From the NCBI GenBank assembly GCA_023213315.1, contig JAKCPI010013885.1:1-64000 (forward strand): a stretch of 64,000 nt of DNA. Reading direction: 5' to 3'. The stretch is from Euborellia annulipes. Lineage: Eukaryota; Arthropoda; Insecta; Dermaptera; Anisolabididae. The position numbers were made by a program, and so were the translations under genes. Each line of letters starts with the position of its first letter. Position 1 is the first letter of the stretch. The notes beneath the pieces were generated by a model that was given only the letters and a program-made list of their open reading frames with translations, did no database searches and was not told where the DNA came from. Positions 19,758 through 30,700 of this stretch are shown here, one piece after another.

Positions 19758-19850
19758 CGTATACTAGTACTTTACTGATATACTTTTTCAGTTTTTTTTT
19801 TTTTTTTTTTTTCAATTTTCTCAAAAATGGCTCTTACGATTTGTTATTAA
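19758..19850 (-). repeat. F1 element fragment, reverse orientation
   Basis: AGTACTTTACTGATATACTTTTTCAG and the following T-rich tract match the middle of F1. The rest is missing, perhaps because of the adjacent hAT insertion. Confidence 0.6.
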
Positions 19851-19921
19851 AATTCATAAATCAACTATTTTTTAGAAGCTCTTTAAAATAATACCCAATC
19901 CAATGCCTATCTATAAGCATA

Positions 19922-20018
19922 TACCATCAAGAGAAAAGATATTGGACAATATGGCGGCTACCTCGACTCAAATGCCAGGTAGCCGCCATATTGTCCAATA
20001 TCTTTTCTCTTGATGGTA
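19922..20018. repeat. Perfect 42-bp-arm hairpin
   Basis: Arms 19922-19963 and 19977-20018 are exact complements around a 13-base spacer. It lies just upstream of the first recognised exon of the unknown gene and could form a cruciform or a strong RNA hairpin in the transcript. The origin is unknown, either an MITE end or a templated inversion. Confidence 0.85.
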
Positions 20019-20056
20019 CATTTTAATTCTTTTTTAAAAATTTAAATTTGTTGTAG

Positions 20057-23000
20057 ACCTGCGTTCCCATGGTTCTCCCCATCAGCGGAGGCAACCATGC
20101 TGTGTTGCGCCCGAACAGGGTTACAAGATATCCCCCTTCGGCCACCCGTTTTACTCCTAATCTGTCCAGGAAACGAGGGTCCACAGAAAGGACAAGCATT
20201 AGCCGTAGCTATAGCACAGGCCTTTAGAGCAGCATGTTATTCAAGAATGAAACCGCCTGAAGATCGAAAAACGAGATTTAAACCTCCAAGCAATCAACCT
20301 TACATCCTGCGTGGTCCTGAGTTCGTCTTCCCTTGGGAGTAAGACGCTTCATTTTTATTATAAATCAAGTGACATTGATTATGCTCCAAAGTTCAATATT
20401 TTTTGGCCAAATCCATTTCGTCGAGTCACTAACATTCATGTAATGCACCTCCTTCGATTTTTTTAGTTGTTGTGACTTAGAGATAAGTCCGGTTATGGGT
20501 CAAGTTTATTGGAGACGCGATACCACCAAACCGGTTTTATTCAGAGTATATAAATCTAATATTAGAGAATCAGTCAAAAACTTTTCCACGCTTCCTTGGT
20601 TTCAAAAATAATAATATTTACTTATATTTAGAAATTTTTTTCATTTATATTTACGTAATATGTTACGTCAATATTCCATTGTGTGTGGATTAAAAATTTG
20701 TGAGTTTTAATTAGTGTTTATCCCTTATTACTTTCTTTTATTTTTTGTTATTTCATTAATATTAATAATCTAATTTATAATTATATATACATATATGGAC
20801 CCTGTTACGCATTAGTGTGTCAAGCGTAAGAAAATTAAAAATTGAGTTAAGTTAATATTGTTTCAAATGCTATAATTAATAGTATTATTTATGAAATATT
20901 GTCCTAAAAAAATTTATATTTAATGTTACTTGCACAATTGACAAAAAAATTATATATAATCCAATGAAAACAAAAAACTTCAATGTTGATTTTCTCAAAA
21001 CTCGGTAGATGGCGCTTGACACACTAATGCAGTGGTTTCCAAACTTTATGTTACAACGCCTCCCTTAAAAATATTTAATCTTATGACTCCTCTCCCCTCC
21101 CCCCCCTATTTGATAAAATAATACAAAAACAAAAATTTTTAATGCTATAAAATATAAATTTATATAATTTTTTTTTTTATTTATTCTTATTTCTATTAAA
21201 ACTAGCAATCATTTGGAAAAACGGTCCTGGGGGCCAACATTCGCGCCTCCTCTTAGACTAGTCCGCGCCTCCGTAGGTCTCACAGTTTGGAAAACGCTGA
21301 TATAAGGGTATTTTATGCCTGGTGGAATTTGTATCAGGAAAAAAAAGTTAGAAGAAAACGCAACCAGAATTTTTTTTTTAATATATTTTAACAGCTTACG
21401 TTTCGGCCTTGGTAAAAGCCATCCTCGGATGACCACGAACAGCTCCGAGGATGGCTTTGACCAAAGCCGAAACGTAAGCTGTTAAAATATATTTAAAAAA
21501 AAAAATTCTGGTTGCGTTTACTTCTAACTTTCTTTCCTGAAGAAAAATATTTTTCTAAAATCTTATTTTCACGCCCTAGGGGGGTGCCTAACTTAAATAT
21601 AAAATTTCAACATCCTAGCTCAATTGCTTCATGCTTTAAATTGAACCCAAACAGACACACAGACAATCAAAACTTCAGACTTGCAAAAACCACTTTTTTT
21701 GATTCAGGGGACCTCAAAACGTGTATATCCATCAAAGTCTCGACATCGAATTTTTGACATGAATCCAATACTTTCTATCTATATATATGTATATTAACTT
21801 ATACATATAGGTAAGAGAAAGTAAAAATTCAAATCCGAATTGATTATTATTATTATGGTATTACAAAAAGATGCGGTAACTCACCCCAGTAAAATTCTCA
21901 GTGGACTAATCATATCTTTCTTTTTTACCTCATGAAAGAAATCCCTACAAAATTCTGCAAGGGGTTCGATGGGTTCCTAAGTTAGCCAGTGTTATTATTA
22001 TCTGATTATGTGAGTTAAGAAATTCTCAAAAATTAATTCCGCCCCAGTAATAAAAAAATAGAATGTCATTAAAATGTTTCTATCCCCCTATGCTATTTGC
22101 TAAATCTTAAATATAAATTTTAACTCAAATGGAATGCAATTTTTTAGTAAAAATATTAAAAAACATTAATTTCTTTGTGCATTATAGGGGATGGGGCATT
22201 AACCCCTCCCCCCTAGTTAATGCCTTCATACCTCCCCCCCCTTTAAGGAAATGCCAGCCTTCATCGCGAAATTACTCTCAAAATAATTTGAGTATATTTA
22301 TAAATAATTATTTTAATTTTTATTTTATAAAAAAAAAAGATAAAAAATAAAAAACTAGTTTTTTATTACTGACATCTACACTCCCCCCTCCCCTTTCATC
22401 AGCTTATATTCTCCCTCTACCCTTAATGAAAAACAAAATATTTAATTTGATATTCAAAAGAATCGTTTTTCGCAGTCAAATTATTTGTTCCTATCATTTA
22501 TTTTTTCAACGATAAAATGCATAATAATTACCTTTAATAAGACTCTCGAGAGGGTGTGTTGGCTGACGGTGTGATCAGGGTGGGTTACACTATATTAATT
22601 ATTCACTTTGATTCACTTTAAACACAACTGCAACTGGGCGCCTGCCACCCGGCAACGCGCTCGACTGAACGAGACTTGTCTCTCTCTCTCTCTTTGTATA
22701 GGAATAAAAAGATGAAAATAACAATTCCCTTTTTATTAAAAGTAAAAAAATACCTTTTGCTCTAATCTAACTGTATTTAGAGTTGGAAAAGAATGTCAAC
22801 AAGTGATTTGGAATATTCCAAGGCCTTTCTTAAATAAACAACCCTTCATCCTCCCCCTAATCAAAATAATAATCAACCCTATTTTTTGAATGTTTTCTAT
22901 TTATTTGGCTTCGATTTAGCTAAAATAAATTTTAAAAACATTTTTTTTTCAATTTTTTAACCCCTTATTCAATCCTAATAAATAAAATAATTAATAATGC

Positions 23001-26000
23001 TATCGCCTTCGGCGAGCTACGCGTCTAGTCAGAAAAAAATTAAAACCCTGAAAAACTTCCCTGGATCCGCCTTTGGGTTTTACACATAGTATAATTTTCT
23101 AGAATGAGTCTTACTTTAGGCCAGTTGTTTCTAAACTTTATGTTACAACGCCTCCCTTAAAAATATTTAATCGTATGACGCCCCCTCCCCCACACATTTA
23201 ATAAAATAATACAAAAAAAAAAATTTTAATACTAAAAAATAAAAATTTATATAAAAATATTTTTTTATTTATTCATATTTATTATTTTAATTAAAAACTC
23301 CGTCCCAGAATCTTCTAAATTATTTTATTTATAAAACTAGCAATTTGGAAAATTGATCTTGGTGGCACCTACCCTTAGACTGGCCCGCGCCTCCCTAGGG
23401 AGGGGCGCCTCACAGTTTGGAAAACACTGCACTAATGCGTAACAGGGTCCATATATGGTCCTTATTTTTCAAGTTGTATTTTTTTAATGCAAGTGCCTTT
23501 CAAATAGTTCCTTTATATAAAAAACTGGTGTGACTGGTCGCATCGTTCTCTGCTTTTCCCACCAGATTTTTGTGTTAACATGTATTTAGTTTCCGCCAGT
23601 ACGGTGCACTTTCAAGATGTAAAATTTAAAAGTATAGAAAATATTTATAATTTGTTTCCAAGGCAACCATTTTTCCTATCTTTCCTATGAAGTACAAGAG
23701 TAAAGTGGCCTTTAGAAGATTTCAAATGAGTATAAATTTTAAAAAGCATCTAAAAAATATTTGATTTTTGAACAAAATTTTGAGAAAATCTAAAAAAAAA
23801 CCTGAAAAAGTGAATCTCTAACTCTTTGGTCGATTTTGTTCAAAAGCTTCGTGTCACGGCGCCTAACCGGAATATAAAATTTCAAATTTCCGTTCTTGGG
23901 ATATTTTATTTTGTTCACAGACGCACAGACAGACGACCATGTCGCGGAAACCGCTTTTTTGGATTCAGGGGACCTCAAAACGTGTAGGTCTATATCTATA
24001 AAAATTTCGACATCGAATTTTTGACATGAATCCAATACTTTGCCTCTCTATATATTAACATACATAGAGGTTAGAGAAAGTAAAAATAATTCCTACAAAA
24101 TGGAAAAAAAAAATCGGTGAAAAGGAACACGTGGCTCACTCACGAGACTTAAAGTTTAAATAAAACGATTGAATAAAAATTTTAAGATTTAAGAGTAGTA
24201 ATTAATTTGTTGTAAAAATTTGTTTAGCGGTGGCAAAAATGGCTGATGGCCTAATGCCAGCATTCCTTTTAAATAAATAAATACAAATTTGTCAAATATA
24301 ATTTTATTTAATCAAACTGAAAAAATGATTGACAAATATTTATGAAATGAAAAAGAAATGAACACAGATTTATGCAGAGAAACTTTGACAGATGAAACAA
24401 TTTATTCTATTATTAAGAAATATTTAAAATATATTTGCTGAGATTACTTGTCTTAATTGTGGGCAGATGAAGGGCTTTTTTGAAAAGAAAAATCGCTTGA
24501 TAAGGTTTTATTAATTAAGTTAATTATGGCCGACCAATCGCGCATGTTTTGGTTTCGGTTTACAAAAAAAACCATTTTCAAGGCCTAAAAAATTAGAAAT
24601 GTCATCAATATTCTATTTTACATTTTTTTATATAAGCAGCGAGTTTTTGATTATAGCTATTGATTGAACTTTTTAATTATTATTATTATTAATATTTTTT
24701 TAAGTGCAATTATTAGCTATAAGCAAAAACTTGCCCCTTAAAAAAAATGTAAAATAGAATATCGCAACGTTTTTGAAGAGTCAAGTACGGGAAGGACGTA
24801 ACCAGGGAGAGTATCTGCTCGCAAAATAAAAAATAAAATTAAAAAAAAAATATAAATTATAATTTATTTAAAAAAAAATTCAAATTTAAAATTTATTGAA
24901 AAATATTAATAAAATAGAAAAGGTATAAATAGATGGTTGGTGTCTTCGGTGGGGATTGGCGTTTCGGTCGCAAGTGGCCGACCTTCGTCCGAACTGCAGT
25001 GAAGACGGACGTTTCGGTCCTCTGCATTGGTGACCGTCTCTCGGCCCGAAGACAAAATAGGTGGTGGCGGCGGCTGCACATCGAGTGGTGTCGAGGGCGG
25101 CTCCATAGCCATCGAATGAGTGTGAATGCTATAAGATATTGGCAGCCTCACAGCCCGCCGTTGAGATATGTTGGCGGCTGAATAATGAGCCATCGAGTGA
25201 TATATTTGAAGATGATAGTGGCTTCACAGCCCGCCAATGAATAAATTCTTTTCTGATGATGGACGACGACCAGCTCCTCTCACAAGTGGGGAAGGTGGAG
25301 AAAAAGGATTAATTATATCTTTAATTACAAATTTCTCAATATTTAGAATTTTATATTTAAATTTATATCTTTATAAGAAAGGGATTAATAATTATTATTA
25401 TTATTCCCGAACTGGATTTATAAAAAAAAATTAGAAAAATTAGCCAAAATCAATATTAAAATAAAAAAAAACGATCTCTCCCTGGGATCGTTGCGATATT
25501 GATGACATTTCTGATTTTTTAGGCATTGAAAATGTTTTTTGTTCTAAAACGAAACCAAAACATGCGCGATTGGTCGGCTATAATACAGTAGTTTTCCAAA
25601 AAAAAAAAAAAAGAAAAAAACCGATTGATCGATTAATAAAATCGATTTTTTTTTTTTCAAAAAAGACCTTCAACTGCTTACAATTGAGACAAGTAATCTC
25701 GGCAAAATAAGATAAAAAATAAAAATTAGAATCAATTTTATTCAAATGTCGATTTTTTGGACGCCAATCTATCAACAAATAAAAGACTTTGGTGTCTAAA
25801 TACTGAAAAATCTGGTGTGACTGGCGCACAGCACACAACTTTCTCTTACCTTCGGTAATCGAAAGTTGTGTTCTGTGCTTGTCACACCAGATTTTTTGTG
25901 TCGACATATATTTAGTTCCCGACATGACAGTACGGAACATATGAATTCAGATGTAAAATTTATAAGTATGGGAAAATATTTATATTTTGTTACCATGGCA

Positions 26001-27722
26001 ACCATTTTTCCTATCTTCCCTATGAAATACAAGAGTAAAGTGGTCTTCAGAAGATTTCAATTGCAAAATGAGAATATACATTTGAAAGAGCATCTAAAAA
26101 ATAATTGATTTTTGAATTAAAAAAAAAATTGTTGGAGCAAATTTTGAGAAAATCGAAAAAAACTGAAAAAGTACATCAGTAAAGTGCTAGTACTCTTTGG
26201 CCGATTTTGATTAAAAGCTTATTTTTCCGGTCCCGGGGGGTGTTTAACTTAAATATAAAATTTCAACCTCGTAGCTCAATTCCTTCATGCTTAAAATTGA
26301 ACACACACCCACACACCCACCCACCCACACACAGACAGACCATGTCGCGAAAACCAGTTTTTTGGATTCAGGGGACCTCAAAACGTGAAGATCCATCAAA
26401 ATCTCGACATCGAATTTTTGACATGAATCCAATACTTTCTCTCTCTATATATATTACATATATACATAGGTAAGAGAAAATAAAAAGGAAGCGATTGGCG
26501 AATGTTTAAACAATTCTAATATTTTTCTAAGCGCTTTCTATGTATCTTCTTGTAATTAACTTATATAAAAATTTTTAACAAATTATTTTTGGAATTTAAT
26601 AAAGAATCATACTTATATATATTTAATAATCCTTTATCTAGGTGCACTTTGCGACATCTTCTTAACTACGTGTAGTTATAATTATTTTTAGAAGAGGGTG
26701 GATGGATTTGAGAGATGGCCCAAAATTGATGAACGAAGAGTTCAGGGAAAATCGATTATTAAAAAAATATTTATTAATCTTCTTCTTCATCTTCTATCCT
26801 CGTCTTAATTCCACGGTGCGGGGTCGGCGGACCTCACTCTCTTCCTCCAATCCATCCTATCCAAATAATATTTAATAATATTTATTTATAAAATAAATAA
26901 AAAAGTATTAAAATTAATTTTACTTTCTCTTACCTATATGTATATATATATAGAGAGAGAGAGAAATTATTGGTTAAATGTCAAAAATTCGGTGTCGAGA
27001 TTATGATGGATATACACGTTTTGAGGTCCCCTGAATCCAAAAAAAGGGTTTTGGCGACATGGTCTGTCTATGTGTGTGTATCCAATTTTAAGCATGAAGG
27101 AATTGAGCTAAGAGGTTGAAATTTTATATTTAAGTTAGGCACCCCTCTAGGGCCTGAAAATGAGCTTTTAATTAAAATCGGCCAACAAGTACTAGTACTT
27201 TACTGATGCACTTTTTCAGTTTTTTTCTCAAAATTCCATCCAACGATTTTGATTAAAATTAAAAAATTGTTTTAGATGCTCTTTAAAATGTATATTCTCA
27301 TTTTGACATTAAAATCTTCTGAAGACCACTTTACTCTTGTACTTCATAGGAAAGAGGAGAAAAGGTTGCCATGGTAACAAAATATAAATAGGTTATAAAT
27401 TTTTCAAATTCAAATGTACCGTACTGTCGGAAACTAAATATAACTCGACACAAAAAAATCTCTTCTGAATCCATCTTTGACCAGCCCCTGATAAAATTAG
27501 TAAATTTTGACCTAAATTTTTCATACTTCTCGTCTCAGGGCTTTCAACTTTTTTGTCTTAATCTAATTATTACTTTCTCTTAGCCTATATATGAAATATA
27601 TAGGAGAGAAAGTATTGCGATCATGTCAAAAATTCGATGTCGAGATTTTGATGGATATACATGTTTTGAGGTCCCCTGAGTCCAAAAAAAGTGGGTCCCG
27701 CAAATTGGTCTGTGTATGTGTA

Positions 27723-27760
<38 letters not shown>

Positions 27761-30700
27761 CGTGCGTGTGTCTGTATGTGTGGACAGATTTTTAGCATGA
27801 AGGAATTGAGCTACCGGATTGAAATTTTATATTTAACTTAGGTACCTTCCCACACGCTCAAAATAAGCTTTTGAACAAAATCGGCCAAAAAGTACTAGTA
27901 CTTTACTGATGTACTTTTTCAGTTTTTTTCGATTTTCTCAAAATTCCCTCCAAGGATTTTTTTTAAAATTCAAAAATCAATTATTTTTTAGATGCTCTTT
28001 AAAATGTATATTCTCATTTTGCCGTTGAAATCTTCTGAAGACCACTTTACTCTTGTTCTTCATAGGAAAGATAGAAATGGTTGCCATGGTAACGGAATTT
28101 AAATCTTTTTCTTTTTATTAGATTAAAAATCAATTATTATTTAAATTCCCATTTATTTTTATTTTATTTCTGTTTTTAATTGTTTCCAAGAAAACATATA
28201 TATATATCTCTCCCACTTGCAAACATTATCGTCTCTCTCTACTCTTTTTAAATTCCCTTTCCACCTTATCTTCGCATAGAAACAATGTTAATTTCCTATA
28301 GGGATTTGTATGTTAATTTCGATTCAAAAGGGGGTCCCCTTTGGAACTTTTTAGACATTTAAAATTTTTTTTTCCAATTCTTATGAAATTTTGTATTTAT
28401 TTACGATTCTATATTGTGTATAAAATGTCCAAATATGAGATTAAAATTTTGAAAAATAACCATAGTTTATTTCAAGCAGTCAACATTTAAAATGCAAGTT
28501 TGAAACTAAGGTGCTATGGGAAACTAAATATATCTCGACACAAAAAATCTGGTGTGACCAGCACAGTGCGCAACTTTCTCTTACCGAAGGGTAAGAGAAA
28601 GTTGTGTGCTGTGCGCCAGTCACACCAGATTTTTAATTATATAATACGTTTATACCTAATATATTCAATTTCAATAAATATAAATATACAGTATAATTAA
28701 AGTAAAGTACTTTCGATAACTTCCTCTGATTTGAAAATAATATGGATATTTATTTTTAACAGTTTTTACACGGCGTGCAGTCATGCTCTACACAACTACA
28801 AAACTTGTGTAGTAACCGAAATGGAGCGTACAACTTTGCCAGTGGCGGAGTCTCTTGCCCGACTCACTGATGTTGAGTGGCAGCCAAGGCCCGAGGTAAG
28901 AAGAAGTCAAATTGATTTATTTCTTTAAAAAAATATTATTTGCAACTTCTTATTCTCTTTTTCACTAAACGCGTTTGCCATGAGGTAATGGAAAGTCCAA
29001 CTTTTACAAAAATTTATGTTTAGATACTTAAATAGTTCGAACAATATAATGTGGGTGTTTTCGAAAATCTTTTCTCACACTAGATTTCCTCCAAGATTGG
29101 AATTTTTTTTTATATTTCATCCCCGTATTTATTTTTTTTTTTTTTTAATACTATAAAATCCGGAAGGTAATTAGATAATAAAAAATTTTTATTATCTTTT
29201 CACTTCAGTATTAAAATTATACATTATAGAAAAAAATTCATTTTTGAGGAATTTTCCCATTAAAAAAAAAAAAAAAAAAAAATTCTATTTTATCGCGTAA
29301 ATTGTTTAAGAAAAGCTTCACACCTATAGACGATCAAACAAAATATTTCTGTTTAAATCTTTTTTAAATGAGATTTATAATTTTTCTTATAAAAAAAAAA
29401 AACAAACAATATTTTTATCTCCTTTAAAGAAGAAAATTGATAGGGATTTCAAAACAATATCTTGACATGGTAAAAAGAGAATCTGCTTATAACTGGTTCT
29501 AAGACCTAACCTTTGATGACCTTTTGAGTAGAAATAAGTGACCCAGTAAGGGAGTGGGAGCAATTTCGCCAGGAGTCAACGGAACGCAACCTTAGCGATA
29601 AAGCTTTAAAAATAATAATAATAGTTCTGGTAATTATGTTTGATGAAATTGATGATGAAATAATTGGCGTTGAAATGATAGGAATTTTATATATTCCTTT
29701 TCTATCCTAAGGCTACCCAATCAGAATCAATAAAAGCATATTTCAAAAGCCTAGGGGAGTGGGTTCAGATCCCAGGCAGTCCGATGAATATTTATTTAAA
29801 TCATATACCTGGATAATTTGTATATCCTAATATTTATATTGTATTTGTTTGTCGTTTAAATTCTATATAGCATAAGACGCCGAAAAGGTTAAAAAACAAA
29901 AACAAAAGAAGATTACGAATTAATTCAATTAAGACTTACATCATTTTATAAACAGATATATTTTCTTTTTCGGAGATTTTTAGTGCATATTGGATGATAT
30001 TCCGAGAAAATAGTAGCTAGGTTTTTCATTGTTATTACGTTTCGATTCCTATATCCTCCATCCTCAGTTATAATAATATTCCCGATGTTTTCTGATGATG
30101 CAAAGTAATCCTCTAAAATATATTCATATTATATTTCTGAATTGATACGGAGCAAACAATTCAAACAATTGGACCAGACCTAAACCGGAATAAAACCTAA
30201 GGTTAAGAAAAAAGCTGAATTTCCTCTGCTTCCTTCTTCTAGCTAATTTTCTTTTCTATAACCAGATTTATTCTAATACGATGTCGATTATAGAGGTGCT
30301 GAACGATTAGATCAATAAAAGGTGAGAGGATGTCAGCCAAACATTATACGAATGAGAAACGTTTCGGCTTTAATTAAGTAATACCATCATCATTTCTTAT
30401 GAACTGAAATAAAAAATGATAATATAACAACATAAAAAATTATTTGAATATCAGGCTGGGATGAGTAGAGTAAAGGGGTTGGAGAGTAATAACCAGCAAA
30501 TTTATAGCTCCACCTGACGTCCTTTTATTTGGCAGATATTTCGATGCGTAGAACACACATCATCTTCAGTGCCGCGAGGATATAGTAGGTGGGCTTAGTC
30601 TATTTATATCAAATGTCTTAGGGGCGTTATACATAACGCCCCTAAGGCATTTGATATAAATAGACTAAGCCCCTAAGGCATTTGATATAAATAGACTAAG

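Larger units (their letters stand above)
21030..23429. mobile_element. 2.4-kb composite hAT element flanked by 8-bp duplication
   Basis: The left boundary starts CAGTGGTTTCCAAAC at 21030 and the right boundary ends GTTTGGAAAACACTG at 23429. The flanking duplications CACTAATG (21022-21029 and 23430-23437) are perfect. Each end is itself a full hAT MITE in the same orientation: 21030-21299 and 23122-23429. Between them lie 1.8 kb with a hammerhead-type inverted repeat (21300-21515), an F1 tail (21545-21815) and AT-rich DNA. No transposase ORF is visible. The inner MITE ends have no matching duplications. This fits either composite transposition by the outer ends or a later duplication inside one element. 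Confidence 0.8.
20793..23459. mobile_element. Third CATATATGG MITE, split by the hAT composite
   Basis: The left part 20793-21029 and right part 23438-23459 together restore one MITE of copy A/B type. Its left end CCATATATGGACCCTGTTAC is complemented by the right part. The break falls exactly at the hAT target duplication. Confidence 0.85.

Noticed and set aside
24933..25193. Overlapping ORFs on both strands in the GC-rich foldback core
   Set aside because: No start context, splice sites or family similarity. Open frames are expected where GC content rises in an AT-rich genome.
26241..26473. Plus-strand ORF with HTHPPTHRQT
   Set aside because: Produced by the CACACCCACC microsatellite within an F1 copy.
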